From positions 310,001 to 374,000 of the forward strand of contig NZ_JALCZO010000002.1 in assembly GCF_023555495.1 (NCBI RefSeq): a stretch of 64,000 nucleotides of DNA. The letters run 5' to 3'. This DNA comes from Polaribacter sp. Z022. GTDB lineage: Bacteria > Bacteroidota > Bacteroidia > Flavobacteriales > Flavobacteriaceae. The position numbers were made by a program, and so were the translations under genes. Below the pieces are notes generated by a model. It was not told where the DNA came from and did not search any database. It saw only the letters and a list, made by a program, of their open reading frames with translations. Every line of letters starts with the position of its first letter. Positions within the stretch are counted from its first letter, which is position 1. Positions 36,631 to 46,339 of this stretch are shown here, one piece after another.

Positions 36631-36780
36631 GGGCGTTCCCTAAAGGTCGGGCTTTACGTTGCAATCTTTTTTATTAGTTTTCAAAACTTACTATCTTCTG
36701 TAAAATATTTTTATTTCTATAATTTCAAAAATTCACTCTAACTTACATAAAAAAGGATTTCCACTTCAATCCCTAACGCA
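36631..36780. repeat. Dispersed palindromic element, copy B
   Basis: About 150 bases with the same ends and internal blocks as copy A: GGGCGTT, CGGGCTTTACGTT, CAATCTTTTTT, then AAAAAAGGATTTCCACTTCAATCCCTAACGCA at the right (read as blocks of under 20 bases: AAAAAAGGATTT and CAATCCCTAACGCA). The central part is longer and unrelated to copy A. It fills most of the 302-base gap 36579-36880, which holds no other gene. Confidence 0.75.
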
Positions 36781-36880
36781 ATTGTTTGCCAATATTTAGA
36801 AAACTAAAGTTAAAAGATAATTTATAAGCTTAGTTATTTTTCTCCCTATTACAAACTTCCTTCTTCAAACTCCCTACTTT

Positions 36881-37534
36881 TTATTTAGTCTTAAAATACT
36901 CATCTAAAACCGATTTTCTTCCAATAGTACTTGTAATTATATCATTGTCTAAATCCCAACCACGAGCAGGAGAATATTCTCTTCCATACCAAATAATTTG
37001 CAAGTGTAAATCATTCCACAATTCTTTAGGAAACAATCGTTTTGCATCTTTTTCAGTTTGTTGTACATTTTTTCCATTTGTTAAATTCCATCTGTACATT
37101 AATCTATGAATGTGTGTATCAACAGGAAAAGCAGGAACCCCAAAAGCTTGACTCATAACAACACTTGCAGTTTTATGACCAACAGCAGGTAATTCTTCTA
37201 AACCTTCAAAAGATTGAGGAACTTCACCATTATATTTTTCTATTAAAATTTTAGATAAACCGTGAATACCCTTACTTTTCATGGGTGATAATCCGCAAGG
37301 ACGAATTATTTCTTTAATTTCTTCAACAGACATTTTAACCATATCAAAAGGATTATCTGCTTTTGCAAAAAGCAAAGGAGTAATTTGATTTACTCTAACA
37401 TCTGTACATTGTGCAGATAATAAAACAGCGATTAATAATGTGTAAGGGTCTTTATGGTCAAGAGGAATAGGGATTTCTGGATATTTTTCTTGAAGTGTAT
37501 CAATAACAAATTGTACTTTTTCTTGTTTGTTCAT
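36881..37534 (-). CDS. nth: Endonuclease III-type DNA glycosylase lacking the Fe-S cluster
   Basis: A 217-residue HhH-GPD glycosylase. LPAVGHKTASVV holds the catalytic lysine and FPVDTHIHRL the catalytic aspartate. It removes oxidised pyrimidines in base excision repair. The C-terminal region that binds [4Fe-4S] through four cysteines in E. coli is replaced by YGREYSPARGWDLDND and contains no cysteine. A palindromic element lies downstream, and the gene is divergent from bcp. Confidence 0.92.
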   Translation of the reverse strand: MNKQEKVQFVIDTLQEKYPEIPIPLDHKDPYTLLIAVLLSAQCTDVRVNQITPLLFAKADNPFDMVKMSVEEIKEIIRPCGLSPMKSKGIHGLSKILIEKYNGEVPQSFEGLEELPAVGHKTASVVMSQAFGVPAFPVDTHIHRLMYRWNLTNGKNVQQTEKDAKRLFPKELWNDLHLQIIWYGREYSPARGWDLDNDIITSTIGRKSVLDEYFKTK

Positions 37535-37625
37535 TTACTGAAATTACAAAGGTTGAGAACCTGCAATTTACAAAGTTAAATTGATACCTTTTTAATTAAG
37601 TCTTTAAAATAGTTTTTATACTTTG

Positions 37626-37633
37626 TATATTTG
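37626..37633 (+). promoter_or_regulatory. Promoter -7 box of bcp
   Basis: TATATTTG, an exact TAnnTTTG match, 16 bases before the ATG at 37650. This supports the later start over the in-frame codon at 37623. Confidence 0.55.
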
Positions 37634-37649
37634 TATAAAAAAGAAAAAT

Positions 37650-38102
37650 ATGACTTCATTAAAAATAGGAGATAATGCACCTCAATTTGAGGCTATAGAT
37701 GAAAAAGGAAATACAGTTAAATTAACAGATTTTTCAGGAAAAAAACTTGTTATGTTTTTTTATCCAAAAGCAAGTACACCTGGTTGTACTGCAGAAGCAT
37801 GTAACTTAAGAGATAATTACCAATCTTTTTTGGCAAAAGGATATGCCATTTTAGGTGTTAGTGCAGATTCTGCAAAAAGACAACAAAATTGGATAGACAA
37901 ACATGGTTTACAGTTCCCTTTGTTGGTAGATGAAGATAAGGCAGTAATAAATGCTTTTAATGTTTGGGGACCAAAGAAATTTATGGGAAGAGTTTATGAT
38001 GGTATACACAGAACTACTTTTGTTATAGATGAAAATGGCGTGATAGAAGATATCATTCTAAAAGTTAAAACTAAAGATCATACTGCTCAAATATTAAAAT
38101 AA
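37650..38102 (+). CDS. bcp: Thioredoxin-dependent peroxiredoxin, Bcp/PrxQ type
   Basis: A 150-residue peroxiredoxin. PKASTPGCTAEACNLRD carries the peroxidatic Cys46 and a resolving Cys51, the C-x4-C spacing of Bcp/PrxQ. It reduces peroxides and lipid hydroperoxides in the cytosol. The start at 37650 is preferred because the upstream codons overlap the promoter box. Confidence 0.93.
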   Translation: MTSLKIGDNAPQFEAIDEKGNTVKLTDFSGKKLVMFFYPKASTPGCTAEACNLRDNYQSFLAKGYAILGVSADSAKRQQNWIDKHGLQFPLLVDEDKAVINAFNVWGPKKFMGRVYDGIHRTTFVIDENGVIEDIILKVKTKDHTAQILK

Positions 38103-38195
38103 TTAACAAACAATTAGTCCTTTTTGTATTCCAAACTTAATTAATTCTTGTGTGTTTTTTTGAATTTGTAATTACAAAAAGAGATTGTATTTTAT

Positions 38196-38229
38196 AAAAA
38201 AGCGAGTTGTTTTAACAACTTACTTTTTT
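38196..38229. terminator. Bidirectional terminator after bcp
   Basis: AAAAAAG-x-GAGTTGTT pairs with AACAACTT-x-CTTTTTT around a TT loop. It serves bcp and the convergent TonB receptor gene. Confidence 0.8.
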
Positions 38230-40678
38230 ATAACTTCATAGAGAGTTTAAAATTTAAAACTCTACCAGTCATGTAATTTGGAATGCCAAATTGTGTTTTA
38301 GTATAAACATCTCTTACCCAGGTATTGGTAATTGAGTTTTGAATATCGAACATGTTAAAAAGTTCTATACCAGCACTTAGTTCTTTAAATTTAGATAACC
38401 AACCTGTTTTGTATTGTCTTTTTGCTCCAGCAAAAACATATGATACACCCAAGTCTGCACGTTTGTAATCTCTTAATCTTTGTTGAAATTGATAAACATC
38501 AGAATAAGAAGGAGAACCTCCAGGAACACCAGTATTATAAACTAAATTTAAATACGCCTTTAGATTTGGTAAATTAGGTACATAGTCTTGAAATAAAATT
38601 CCAAATTTAATTCGCTGATCAGATGGTCTTGCAATGTTTCCTCTATTATCAATGTTTTCTTCTGTTTTTAGATATCCTAAACTAACCCAACTATCACTTC
38701 CAGGAACAAATTCTCCATTTAACCTAATATCTAAACCATGTGCATAAGCTGTTGTGTTATTATCTGCTCTATATCTAATTCTTACATTGTCTATAGTATA
38801 AGCATTTACATTAGATAAGTCTTTATAATAAAGTTCTGTTGTAAGTTTAAAAGGTCTTTCCCACATTTTAAAACTGTAATCTAAACCAGTTACTAAATGA
38901 ATAGATTTTTGAGCTTTTAAGTCTATATTTAAGTTTCCGTTAGAATTTCTTAATTCTCTGTAAGATGGTGGTTGAGAATACCAGCCTCCAGATGCTCTAA
39001 ACAGGATGTCTTCTTGCCAACTTGGTTTGATAGAAAATTGAGCTCTAGGGCTAATGATAGTTTGATTTTTAGATGTAATTCCATTTCCTTTAACAGTCCA
39101 ATTTTGAGCTCTAACACCAACATTATACCATACCTCATTATCTCCCCAATATAATCTTTCATTAAATTGAACAAATCCAGATATACGATTAATTTGAACT
39201 TCATTATCTACTCTAATATCTTGATAAGGAGTTAATGGACCTTCAAAAGGTTCATAAGGTTGATTATTGTTTACAATTTGATTTGGTGGTCTAATAGAAA
39301 AACCTAAAGAATCTATAACTTCCCATTCTCTAATTCTATCTTTTATATCTTCTTTTTGGTATTTTACACCAAAATCAAACTGCATTCTATCTAATTTGTA
39401 TTTACCTTTAATTTGAGCGTTACTAATTAAAGCATCTAAATCATTTCTAGCATGATTTAATTGAGAACCAATTCCTTCAGAAAAATCTACTTCTCCAAAA
39501 TTTTCTGAACCAATATTAGAGTCTACTTCTCCTAAACTATAAGAAGCTGCTATGTCAAAATGCTCTTCTTCTTGTGTGTTGTAACTAGATACAGTACCTG
39601 TAAGAGTTAAGTAATCATTAATTTCATATTCTGTAGAAAATGCACCAAAGTAAGTGAGGTAATTGTCTTGTTCTTCACCACTGTAATAAACATTTAATTC
39701 TAAAGGATTTGCTACTGTTCCAAAACGTGTACTTCTAGAAATAGGTTTGTAATTGTAGTTGTTTAAAGATAAGTTCCCTAAAAAATTAAATCTTAAATAA
39801 TCTGAAGCATCATAAGAAAATAGTGTTTGAAAATCTATAAACTTAGGTCTAAAATTAGTTTCAATTTGTTTACTATTTACAAATAAACTGTTATCTCTGT
39901 ATCTAAAACTTGTTATTGAAGTTAGTTTGTCTTCAATAATTGGAGCTTCAAAGGTAACACTACCTCCTAATAGACTTAAATCTAAACTTACCCCAACTTC
40001 TGTTGGTTTTCTGTAAGTAATATCTAAAACTGAAGATAATTTATCTCCAAATTTTGCTTGAAATCCACCAGCAGAAAAATTGATGTTCTGAACCATATGT
40101 GGATTTATAAAGCTTAAACCTTCTTGTTGCCCAGATCTAATTAAAAACGGTCTGTAAACTTCTATTCCGTTAACATAAACTAAGTTTTCATCAAAATTAC
40201 CACCTCTAACATTGTATTGCGTACTTAACTCATTATTATTACTTACACCTGGTAAAGTCATTAAAATGTTTTCTACACCTGCATTAGGTCCAATTACATT
40301 TTTTACAACACCTATGTCAATTTTTTTAACTCCTTTTGCATTTCTATTGTTGTCGGTAATTACAATTTCATTTAATTCTTCAGTTTTAGAAATTAAAATA
40401 ACAGAAAGTCTAGCGCCATTTCTGCTTTTTGCAGTATATTTTCTTTTTGAAGTTTTGTATGATAAGTGGCTAAAAATTAAAGTAATTTCTTCTTTAAAAG
40501 GAATTCTTAGAGTGTAATTTCCGTTTTTATCTGTAGTTGTACCAGTATTATTATATTTAATAGAAACTTTTTCTATTGGTTGTTTGTCTTTGTTTTTAAC
40601 AGTTCCTTTTAGAATTGTCATTTTTTGAGCAAAAGCAAAAAGGGGGAGAAAGAATAAAAATAGAAAGACTTTTTTCAC
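38228..40678 (-). CDS. TonB-dependent outer-membrane receptor with carboxypeptidase-regulatory-like N-terminus
   Basis: An 816-residue protein: signal peptide (1-17), a CarboxypepD_reg-like domain (about 20-105; LKGTVKNKDKQPIEKVSIKY), a plug domain (about 115-225; LMTLPGVSNNNELSTQYNVRGG), and a beta-barrel to the end. It imports a scarce nutrient across the outer membrane with energy from TonB. No SusD partner is adjacent, so a siderophore, vitamin or peptide is more likely than a polysaccharide. It follows the M23 peptidase gene by 5 bases. Confidence 0.93.
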   Translation of the reverse strand: MKKVFLFLFFLPLFAFAQKMTILKGTVKNKDKQPIEKVSIKYNNTGTTTDKNGNYTLRIPFKEEITLIFSHLSYKTSKRKYTAKSRNGARLSVILISKTEELNEIVITDNNRNAKGVKKIDIGVVKNVIGPNAGVENILMTLPGVSNNNELSTQYNVRGGNFDENLVYVNGIEVYRPFLIRSGQQEGLSFINPHMVQNINFSAGGFQAKFGDKLSSVLDITYRKPTEVGVSLDLSLLGGSVTFEAPIIEDKLTSITSFRYRDNSLFVNSKQIETNFRPKFIDFQTLFSYDASDYLRFNFLGNLSLNNYNYKPISRSTRFGTVANPLELNVYYSGEEQDNYLTYFGAFSTEYEINDYLTLTGTVSSYNTQEEEHFDIAASYSLGEVDSNIGSENFGEVDFSEGIGSQLNHARNDLDALISNAQIKGKYKLDRMQFDFGVKYQKEDIKDRIREWEVIDSLGFSIRPPNQIVNNNQPYEPFEGPLTPYQDIRVDNEVQINRISGFVQFNERLYWGDNEVWYNVGVRAQNWTVKGNGITSKNQTIISPRAQFSIKPSWQEDILFRASGGWYSQPPSYRELRNSNGNLNIDLKAQKSIHLVTGLDYSFKMWERPFKLTTELYYKDLSNVNAYTIDNVRIRYRADNNTTAYAHGLDIRLNGEFVPGSDSWVSLGYLKTEENIDNRGNIARPSDQRIKFGILFQDYVPNLPNLKAYLNLVYNTGVPGGSPSYSDVYQFQQRLRDYKRADLGVSYVFAGAKRQYKTGWLSKFKELSAGIELFNMFDIQNSITNTWVRDVYTKTQFGIPNYMTGRVLNFKLSMKL

Positions 40679-40683
40679 GAATA

Positions 40684-42387
40684 TTAGTTTACCTGTTTCT
40701 TAAAGAACGTTGTAGAAAGTGTATTCGTATTTCCAACATTGTCCGAGACTACAATTTTAAAGATATGTTTGCTACCAAGCAATTTTTTATCACTAAAATT
40801 GTAAGTTAATACCCCTTTTTTATGATTAAACTCCATTAAAATCCATTTTCCATCAATAGTTGCTCTATAATTTTTGATTCCTGATCCAATATCAGAAATT
40901 TTTACTTTTATAGTTTTTCGTTTAGAAATCCATTGATTGTTCTTAAAATATAGAATATTTATTTTGGGTTTATGTTTGTCGGAAACCAAAGAATAAGTTC
41001 CTAAAGTTTTTGTGGTTGTGTAAAAAGTACTGTCTTTTTTTCTTGTATATTGATATCTAGGATATTTTGGGTATTCTAAATTAGCAATATATAGTTGTTG
41101 TTTTTCTTCTTCAGAATATTTAGATACATTAAATGTTAAAGTAAAACTTTTATTTAAAGGAATAGTTGGTGTGTGAATTTTTGCGACACCATTTTCTACT
41201 TTAAAATTTAAAAAAAGGTCGTTATAAAAAGTGTTTTTAGGGAAAGCTACTGTAATATCTTCTTTTGTGAATTTTTGAAAATTCTTTGCAATAATTTTAT
41301 AGTTAGTGCTGTCTTTAGATTTAGAAAAAATAGTGTTACTTTCTTTACCTACAATTGGAATTTTTATTGAACTTGAATTTCCATTATAATCTTTGGCAAT
41401 AATTTCTATGGTGTAATTCAATCCATTTTTAATATTAATTCTACCATTATTTATTAAATTTTCATACGTAGAGAGTTTGTTTTTTGTTTCTTTATATGTC
41501 TTTTGATAGCGTCTTTTGTATTTCTTATAATGTTTATAATCAATATGTAAGTTTATAAATTTAGATTCAGAAAAAGAAAACGTTTCTACATCATGATAAT
41601 AAAATTGTTTGCCATTAACCAACATTTCTAAACTAAATATTCCGTTTTTATTAGGAGCTTCATTTAATCTGTCAAAAACACTTACTCCAAAACCTATAAT
41701 TCCAGAAGCTGAGATTCTATCTGCTAAATATTTACCTTTTTCAGTGTTTTTTAATGTTAGAATAAAGTTCTTTTTTTGATTATTAATTCTTGAACTATTG
41801 TTTAAAGTATATACTTTTAAAGATTGAAAAGTTGGTGGTTTTGAGTCTTTAGGTTTTAAGCCAAATAACAAAGGATTAATAATGTTTTCTGTTTTTGTGC
41901 TTCTAATTTCATAATGTAAATGAGGGCCACCAGAACTACCAGTATCTCCAGTATAAGCAATAAGTTCTCCTTTTTTTACTGGAAATTTATCACTTTTAAA
42001 AAATAAATTACCTGTTGCATATTTTTCTTTTTTGTATTGTACAGATTTTACGTATTTTTGAATTTTGTCTGCATATTTACTTATATGAGCATAAACAGTA
42101 GTGTAGCCATTAGGATGAGTTATATAAAGCGCTTTTCCAAAACCATATTGAGCAACTTTAATTCTAGAAACATAACCATCTGCAGCTGCATAAATTTTTA
42201 AGCCTTCTCTACCTTGAGTTTTAATATCTACACCAGAATGAAAATGATTGCTTCTCAATTCACCAAAAGTACCCGCTAAAACTGTTGGTATATCTAAAGG
42301 ATTTCTAAAATAATCTTTTGGGTATTTTTCTTGACTAGAAACTATAAAGCTTGAAAAAAATAGAAATAACAAAAATAATTGTTTCAA
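40684..42387 (-). CDS. M23-family metallopeptidase (LytM-like)
   Basis: A 567-residue secreted protein with a signal peptide (1-19) and an N-terminal M23 domain. The zinc ligands are His50 and Asp54 (NHFHSGVDI) and His158 in GGPHLHYE, with His101 and His156 as the second pair. A long C-terminal part of beta-rich, bacteroidetal type follows. It likely cuts peptidoglycan cross-links. It is cotranscribed with the TonB receptor gene. Confidence 0.92.
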   Translation of the reverse strand: MKQLFLLFLFFSSFIVSSQEKYPKDYFRNPLDIPTVLAGTFGELRSNHFHSGVDIKTQGREGLKIYAAADGYVSRIKVAQYGFGKALYITHPNGYTTVYAHISKYADKIQKYVKSVQYKKEKYATGNLFFKSDKFPVKKGELIAYTGDTGSSGGPHLHYEIRSTKTENIINPLLFGLKPKDSKPPTFQSLKVYTLNNSSRINNQKKNFILTLKNTEKGKYLADRISASGIIGFGVSVFDRLNEAPNKNGIFSLEMLVNGKQFYYHDVETFSFSESKFINLHIDYKHYKKYKRRYQKTYKETKNKLSTYENLINNGRINIKNGLNYTIEIIAKDYNGNSSSIKIPIVGKESNTIFSKSKDSTNYKIIAKNFQKFTKEDITVAFPKNTFYNDLFLNFKVENGVAKIHTPTIPLNKSFTLTFNVSKYSEEEKQQLYIANLEYPKYPRYQYTRKKDSTFYTTTKTLGTYSLVSDKHKPKINILYFKNNQWISKRKTIKVKISDIGSGIKNYRATIDGKWILMEFNHKKGVLTYNFSDKKLLGSKHIFKIVVSDNVGNTNTLSTTFFKKQVN

Positions 42388-42405
42388 AATGCAGTTTTTT
42401 TTTTA

Positions 42406-42413
42406 CAAAAATA
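42406..42413 (-). promoter_or_regulatory. Promoter -7 box of the M23-TonB operon
   Basis: TATTTTTG on the minus strand, about 19 bases before the M23 start codon; no clear -33 element. Confidence 0.45.
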
Positions 42414-42477
42414 GTGAAAATCATTTTTTTTGATAATAGGTTAAATTTCAAGGGGTTATTAAAAAAGCAACAAAATG

Positions 42478-42508
42478 TTGTAAAGTTTAAAACAGAATGT
42501 TAACTTTG
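42478..42508 (+). promoter_or_regulatory. Promoter of the zapA operon
   Basis: TTG, a 20-base spacer, then TAACTTTG: both boxes match the flavobacterial consensus at ideal spacing, 28 bases before the start codon. Confidence 0.75.
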
Positions 42509-42536
42509 TGTTTATAGTTTTATTCTTAAAATTTAG

Positions 42537-42827
42537 ATGGGTAACACAATAGAAGCAATTCATTTACTGCAAGATAAGCTACAAAGCTTACTTTCTAATT
42601 ATGAATTTTTAAAGAATGAAAATGAAATATTGCTTCAAAGTACCACCAAATTGCAACATCAAATAATTGAAAGAGAGCAACTGATAGCAGAACAGAAAAA
42701 ACAGTATGATTTGCTTAAAATTGCAAAAACTATTGAAGGCAGTAGTACAAATACAAGAGATACAAAACTCAAAATAAACGCTTTAATTCGAGAAATCGAT
42801 AAATGTATCATACAGTTACATGAATAA
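42537..42827 (+). CDS. Coiled-coil protein upstream of zapA
   Basis: A 96-residue, mostly helical protein (LQDKLQSLLSNYEFLKNENEILLQ and following heptads). It has no signal peptide or membrane span. It lies 13 bases before zapA under the same promoter. Position and structure resemble ZapB-like or division-associated coiled-coil proteins, but this is inference. Confidence 0.75.
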   Translation: MGNTIEAIHLLQDKLQSLLSNYEFLKNENEILLQSTTKLQHQIIEREQLIAEQKKQYDLLKIAKTIEGSSTNTRDTKLKINALIREIDKCIIQLHE

Positions 42828-42840
42828 AGTTCTTTAAATT

Positions 42841-43131
42841 GTGGGAAAACTTAAAATTAATGTAGTAATAGCAGGTAGAACCTATCCTTTAAGTGTTAAT
42901 AACACTAAAGAAGAAGAAGGAATGAGAAAAGCCGCAAATGCTATTAATAAATTAATTTCTATGTATGAAGAAAATTATGCAGTTAGTGATAAACAAGATG
43001 TTTTAGCTATGTGTGCATTACAATTTGCTTCAAAAGTAGAAATAGCATCAATAGAAAAGGATTCTACAAGTAGAGAAGTAGTAGATAAAATAAAAGAATT
43101 AACGAATTTAGTTAATTCGCATTTAGAATAA
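42841..43131 (+). CDS. zapA: Cell division protein ZapA
   Basis: A 96-residue protein: LKINVVIAGRTYPLSVNNTKEEEGMRKAA is the ZapA N-terminal fold, followed by a dimerising helix. It bundles FtsZ filaments at the division site. The start codon is GTG at 42841. It is followed by the 6S-like RNA and rny, a neighbourhood that parallels zapA-ssrS of enterobacteria. Confidence 0.9.
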   Translation: MGKLKINVVIAGRTYPLSVNNTKEEEGMRKAANAINKLISMYEENYAVSDKQDVLAMCALQFASKVEIASIEKDSTSREVVDKIKELTNLVNSHLE

Positions 43132-43159
43132 GTTCTTTAAAATACACATTAACAACACA

Positions 43160-43346
43160 CTGCCTACGTTAGTAAATTGTTTATTAAACTCAACACGATT
43201 CAATTATGAAGGATGAGTCTTAATTGTAAAAGCAGGCCATAGTTTACAGAAATCATTCTGTAAACAAGTGGATTCTTGACCAATTAGTTAGTCCTATAAA
43301 TACCATAATGGAGTTTAAAAAACCAAACTAATGTAGGCTTTTTTTT
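43160..43346 (+). ncRNA. ssrS: 6S RNA (6S-Flavo type)
   Basis: The 232-base gap between zapA and rny holds a long closed RNA. GCCTACGTTAG (43162-43172) pairs with CTAATGTAGGC (43328-43338), followed by an 8-T run. Inside is a perfect 10-bp hairpin GTTTACAGAA / TTCTGTAAAC (43242-43265) and a CAATTA/TAATTG pair. Length (about 185 bases), terminal stem and location after zapA fit 6S RNA, which binds RNA polymerase holoenzyme in stationary phase. No separate promoter is obvious, so it may be processed from the zapA transcript. Confidence 0.72.
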
Positions 43347-43363
43347 ATATATAAATTTAAATT

Positions 43364-44929
43364 ATGGATGGAATGATACTGCCTTTGTTGGCAGCAATTA
43401 TAGGTATAGGAGTTGGTTTTTTAATAGCAAAAGCTATGGAAAAAGCTAAAGGTAAAAAATTATTAAACGGAACAAGAAAAGAAGCTGCAACAATTTTAAA
43501 AGAAGCTAAAATAGATGCAGAATCAATTAAAAAAGATAAAATACTTCAAGCAAAAGAAAAGTTTATTGAGCTTAAGTCTGAACATGAAAAAGTAATTCTA
43601 GGAAGAGAGAAAAAAATCTCTGACGTAGAGAAACGTATTAGAGATAGAGAATCTCAAGTAGCTTCTGAAGTTGATAAGAACAAGCGTTTAAATAAATCTT
43701 TAGAGCAGAAAGAAAACGATTTCAATAAAAAGTTAGATTTCTTAGAAAATAAAGAAGTAGAGCTTGATAAAATGCATAAACGTCATGTAGATTTACTTGA
43801 ACAAATTTCTGGTTTATCTGCAGATGAAGCTAAAGTAGAATTAGTAACTTCTTTAAAAGATGAAGCTAAAACAGAAGCTATGGCTTTTGTACAAACGTCT
43901 ATAGAAGAAGCAAAATTAACCGCAGAACAAGAAGCAAGAAAAGTAATATTAGGAACTATACAAAGAGTTGGAGTAGAGCAAGCTGTAGAAAATTGTGTTT
44001 CTGTATTTAATTTAGAGTCTGATGATGTAAAAGGTAGAATTATTGGTAGAGAAGGACGTAATATTAGAGCTTTAGAAGCTGCTACTGGAGTTGAAATTAT
44101 AGTAGATGATACTCCTGAAGCAATTATACTTTCTTGTTTTGATCCTGTTCGTAGAGAAATTGCACGTTTATCTATGCACAAATTGGTTACTGATGGAAGA
44201 ATTCATCCTGCAAGAATTGAAGAGGTTGTAAAAAAGACCGAAAAACAAATAACACAAGAGATTATAGAAGTTGGTAAAAGAACAGTTATTGATTTAGGAA
44301 TTCATGGATTGCACCCAGAATTAATTAAAACCGTGGGTAGAATGAAATACCGTTCTTCTTATGGGCAAAACTTGTTACAACACTCTAGAGAAGTAGCCAA
44401 TCTTTGTGGTATTATGGCTGCAGAAATGGGGTTAAATTCTAAAGTTGCAAAACGTGCTGGTTTATTGCATGATATAGGTAAAGTGCCAGATACAGAAAGC
44501 GAACTTCCTCACGCATTATTAGGTATGGAATGGGCGCAAAAATATGGAGAGAAACCAGATGTTTGTAATGCAATTGGAGCTCATCATGATGAAATAGAAA
44601 TGAAAAGTTTAATTTCTCCTATTGTACAAGTTTGTGATGCTATTTCTGGAGCAAGACCAGGAGCAAGACGTCAAGTTTTAGATTCTTATATTCAACGTTT
44701 AAAAGACTTAGAAAATATTGCATTTGGATTTAGTGGTGTGCAAAAAGCGTATGCTATTCAAGCAGGACGTGAATTACGTGTTATGGTAGAAAGCACTAAG
44801 GTAAATGATGCTAAAGCAGCTGAATTATCTTTCGGAATTTCTCAAAAAATACAAAATGATATGACGTATCCAGGTCAAGTAAAGGTTACTGTTATTAGAG
44901 AAACGAGAGCTGTAAACGTAGCTAAATAA
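43364..44929 (+). CDS. rny: Ribonuclease Y
   Basis: A 521-residue membrane-anchored endoribonuclease. An N-terminal membrane helix (about 4-23), a long coiled coil (to about 190), a KH domain ([19 protein letters not shown]) and an HD domain ([12 protein letters not shown]) appear in the family order. It initiates mRNA decay. A terminator follows. Confidence 0.95.
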   Translation: MDGMILPLLAAIIGIGVGFLIAKAMEKAKGKKLLNGTRKEAATILKEAKIDAESIKKDKILQAKEKFIELKSEHEKVILGREKKISDVEKRIRDRESQVASEVDKNKRLNKSLEQKENDFNKKLDFLENKEVELDKMHKRHVDLLEQISGLSADEAKVELVTSLKDEAKTEAMAFVQTSIEEAKLTAEQEARKVILGTIQRVGVEQAVENCVSVFNLESDDVKGRIIGREGRNIRALEAATGVEIIVDDTPEAIILSCFDPVRREIARLSMHKLVTDGRIHPARIEEVVKKTEKQITQEIIEVGKRTVIDLGIHGLHPELIKTVGRMKYRSSYGQNLLQHSREVANLCGIMAAEMGLNSKVAKRAGLLHDIGKVPDTESELPHALLGMEWAQKYGEKPDVCNAIGAHHDEIEMKSLISPIVQVCDAISGARPGARRQVLDSYIQRLKDLENIAFGFSGVQKAYAIQAGRELRVMVESTKVNDAKAAELSFGISQKIQNDMTYPGQVKVTVIRETRAVNVAK

Positions 44930-44956
44930 AAAAAATATATTAAATTCTTATAAAGA

Positions 44957-44982
44957 AAATCCCGCATTTGCGGGATTTTTTA
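44957..44982. terminator. Bidirectional terminator between rny and the recombinase gene
   Basis: AAATCCCGC / GCGGGATTT stem with ATTT loop and T-run. Confidence 0.88.
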
Positions 44983-45876
44983 TTTTCTAGGATGGTAAGT
45001 CTCTAATATTTCTTTTAAATAAGTTTTGTCTAAATGAACGTAAACTTCTGTTGTAGTAATGCTTTCATGTCCTAACATTTGCTGAATTGCTCTTAAATCT
45101 GCTCCGTTTTTTAGTAAATGTGTGGCAAATGAATGTCTTAAAGTATGAGGGCTTATTTTTTTTGATAAATTAATAGCTTGAGCTAAGTCTTTGAGAATAA
45201 TAAAAACCATTTGTCTTGTTAACCCTTTTCCTCTTCTGTTTAAAAAAACAATATCTTCAAAACTTTTTTGAGGTTTAATTAAGCTTCTGTTAAGTTTAAT
45301 GTAAGAGAGAATGTATTTTTGAGCATTATAATGAATGGGTACAAAACGTTGTTTGTTTCCTTTTCCAATAACTCTTATAAAACCTTCTTCAAAAAAAAGA
45401 TCAGAAATTTTTAATGTAATTAACTCGCTTACACGTAAACCACAACTATACATTGTTTCTAAAATTGTTCTGTTTCTTTCTCCTTGAGAATGACTTAAAT
45501 CTATGGCATTTATCAGTTCGCTAATTTCTTCTTCAGAAAGAGTATCTGGTAATTTTCTTCCAATTTTAGGAGTCTCAATTAAATCAGTTGGATTTGTTTC
45601 TCTATAATTTTCAAAGATTAAATAATCAAAAAAACTTCTTAAACCAGAAATTATTCTAGCTTGACTTCTAGGTAAAACAGTTTTAGAAATTTCATAAATA
45701 AAATTCTTAATAATATCATTATTGATTTTTATAGGAGAAATAACAATTTCATTTTTATTTAAAAATGATAAAAGTTTTTCTAAATCTTTAGTATAACTAA
45801 TTATTGTGTTTTTTGATAAGCCTCTTTCAATTTTTAAAAATAATTGATAATCTTTAATTGCATTTTGCCATTTCAT
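44980..45876 (-). CDS. Tyrosine recombinase XerC/XerD
   Basis: A 298-residue recombinase with an N-terminal SAM-like core-binding domain and the full catalytic set: Arg148, Lys172, His244, Arg247, His270 and Tyr279 (LGHESITTTEVY). It resolves chromosome dimers at dif. Size and motifs fit a housekeeping Xer protein, not a phage integrase. It is divergent from aroQ with a 42-base gap. Confidence 0.92.
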   Translation of the reverse strand: MKWQNAIKDYQLFLKIERGLSKNTIISYTKDLEKLLSFLNKNEIVISPIKINNDIIKNFIYEISKTVLPRSQARIISGLRSFFDYLIFENYRETNPTDLIETPKIGRKLPDTLSEEEISELINAIDLSHSQGERNRTILETMYSCGLRVSELITLKISDLFFEEGFIRVIGKGNKQRFVPIHYNAQKYILSYIKLNRSLIKPQKSFEDIVFLNRRGKGLTRQMVFIILKDLAQAINLSKKISPHTLRHSFATHLLKNGADLRAIQQMLGHESITTTEVYVHLDKTYLKEILETYHPRK

Positions 45877-45918
45877 TTGCTAAAAATAAAGTATATATTT
45901 ACATCTTTAAAGAAAATT

Positions 45919-46332
45919 ATGAAACTAATTATAATTAACGGGCCAAACCTAAATTTATTAGGAAAAAGAGAACCAGAAATTTATGGTTCTGATACTTTTG
46001 AGGATTTTTTTAAAGTGCTACAATCTAAATTTAAAGAAGTTGATTTGTCTTACTTTCAATCTAATATTGAAGGAGAAATAATTGATAAATTACACGAAGT
46101 TGGGTTCGATTATGATGGTGTCATTTTAAATGCAGCAGCTTATACGCATACCTCTGTTGGAATTGGTGATGCTGTAAAAGGAATTTCAACACCTGTTGTA
46201 GAGTTGCATATTTCTAATGTTCATGCAAGAGAAGAGTTTAGACATCATAGTTTTATTGCTCCAGCTGCAAAAGGTGTAATATTTGGGTTTGGTTTAAAAG
46301 GTTATGAATTGGCTATTCAGAGTTATTTATAG
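45919..46332 (+). CDS. aroQ: 3-dehydroquinate dehydratase, type II
   Basis: A 137-residue enzyme of the shikimate pathway. INGPNLNLLGKREPEIYG contains the catalytic Arg and Tyr; LNAAAYTHTSVGI and ELHISNVHAREEFRHHS are family signatures. It is a dodecameric cytosolic enzyme. The start at 45919 is the canonical N-terminus (MKLIIINGPN); the frame runs upstream into the divergent gene's start region. Confidence 0.95.
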   Translation: MKLIIINGPNLNLLGKREPEIYGSDTFEDFFKVLQSKFKEVDLSYFQSNIEGEIIDKLHEVGFDYDGVILNAAAYTHTSVGIGDAVKGISTPVVELHISNVHAREEFRHHSFIAPAAKGVIFGFGLKGYELAIQSYL

Positions 46333-46339
46333 CATAAGA

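Noticed and set aside
38950..39204. Minus-strand ORF inside the TonB receptor gene
   Set aside because: It overlaps the receptor in another frame and has no independent start signal or domain.
44980..45876. Phage integrase
   Set aside because: Size, motif spacing and position next to rny and aroQ fit a chromosomal Xer recombinase, and no att-like repeats or phage genes are nearby.
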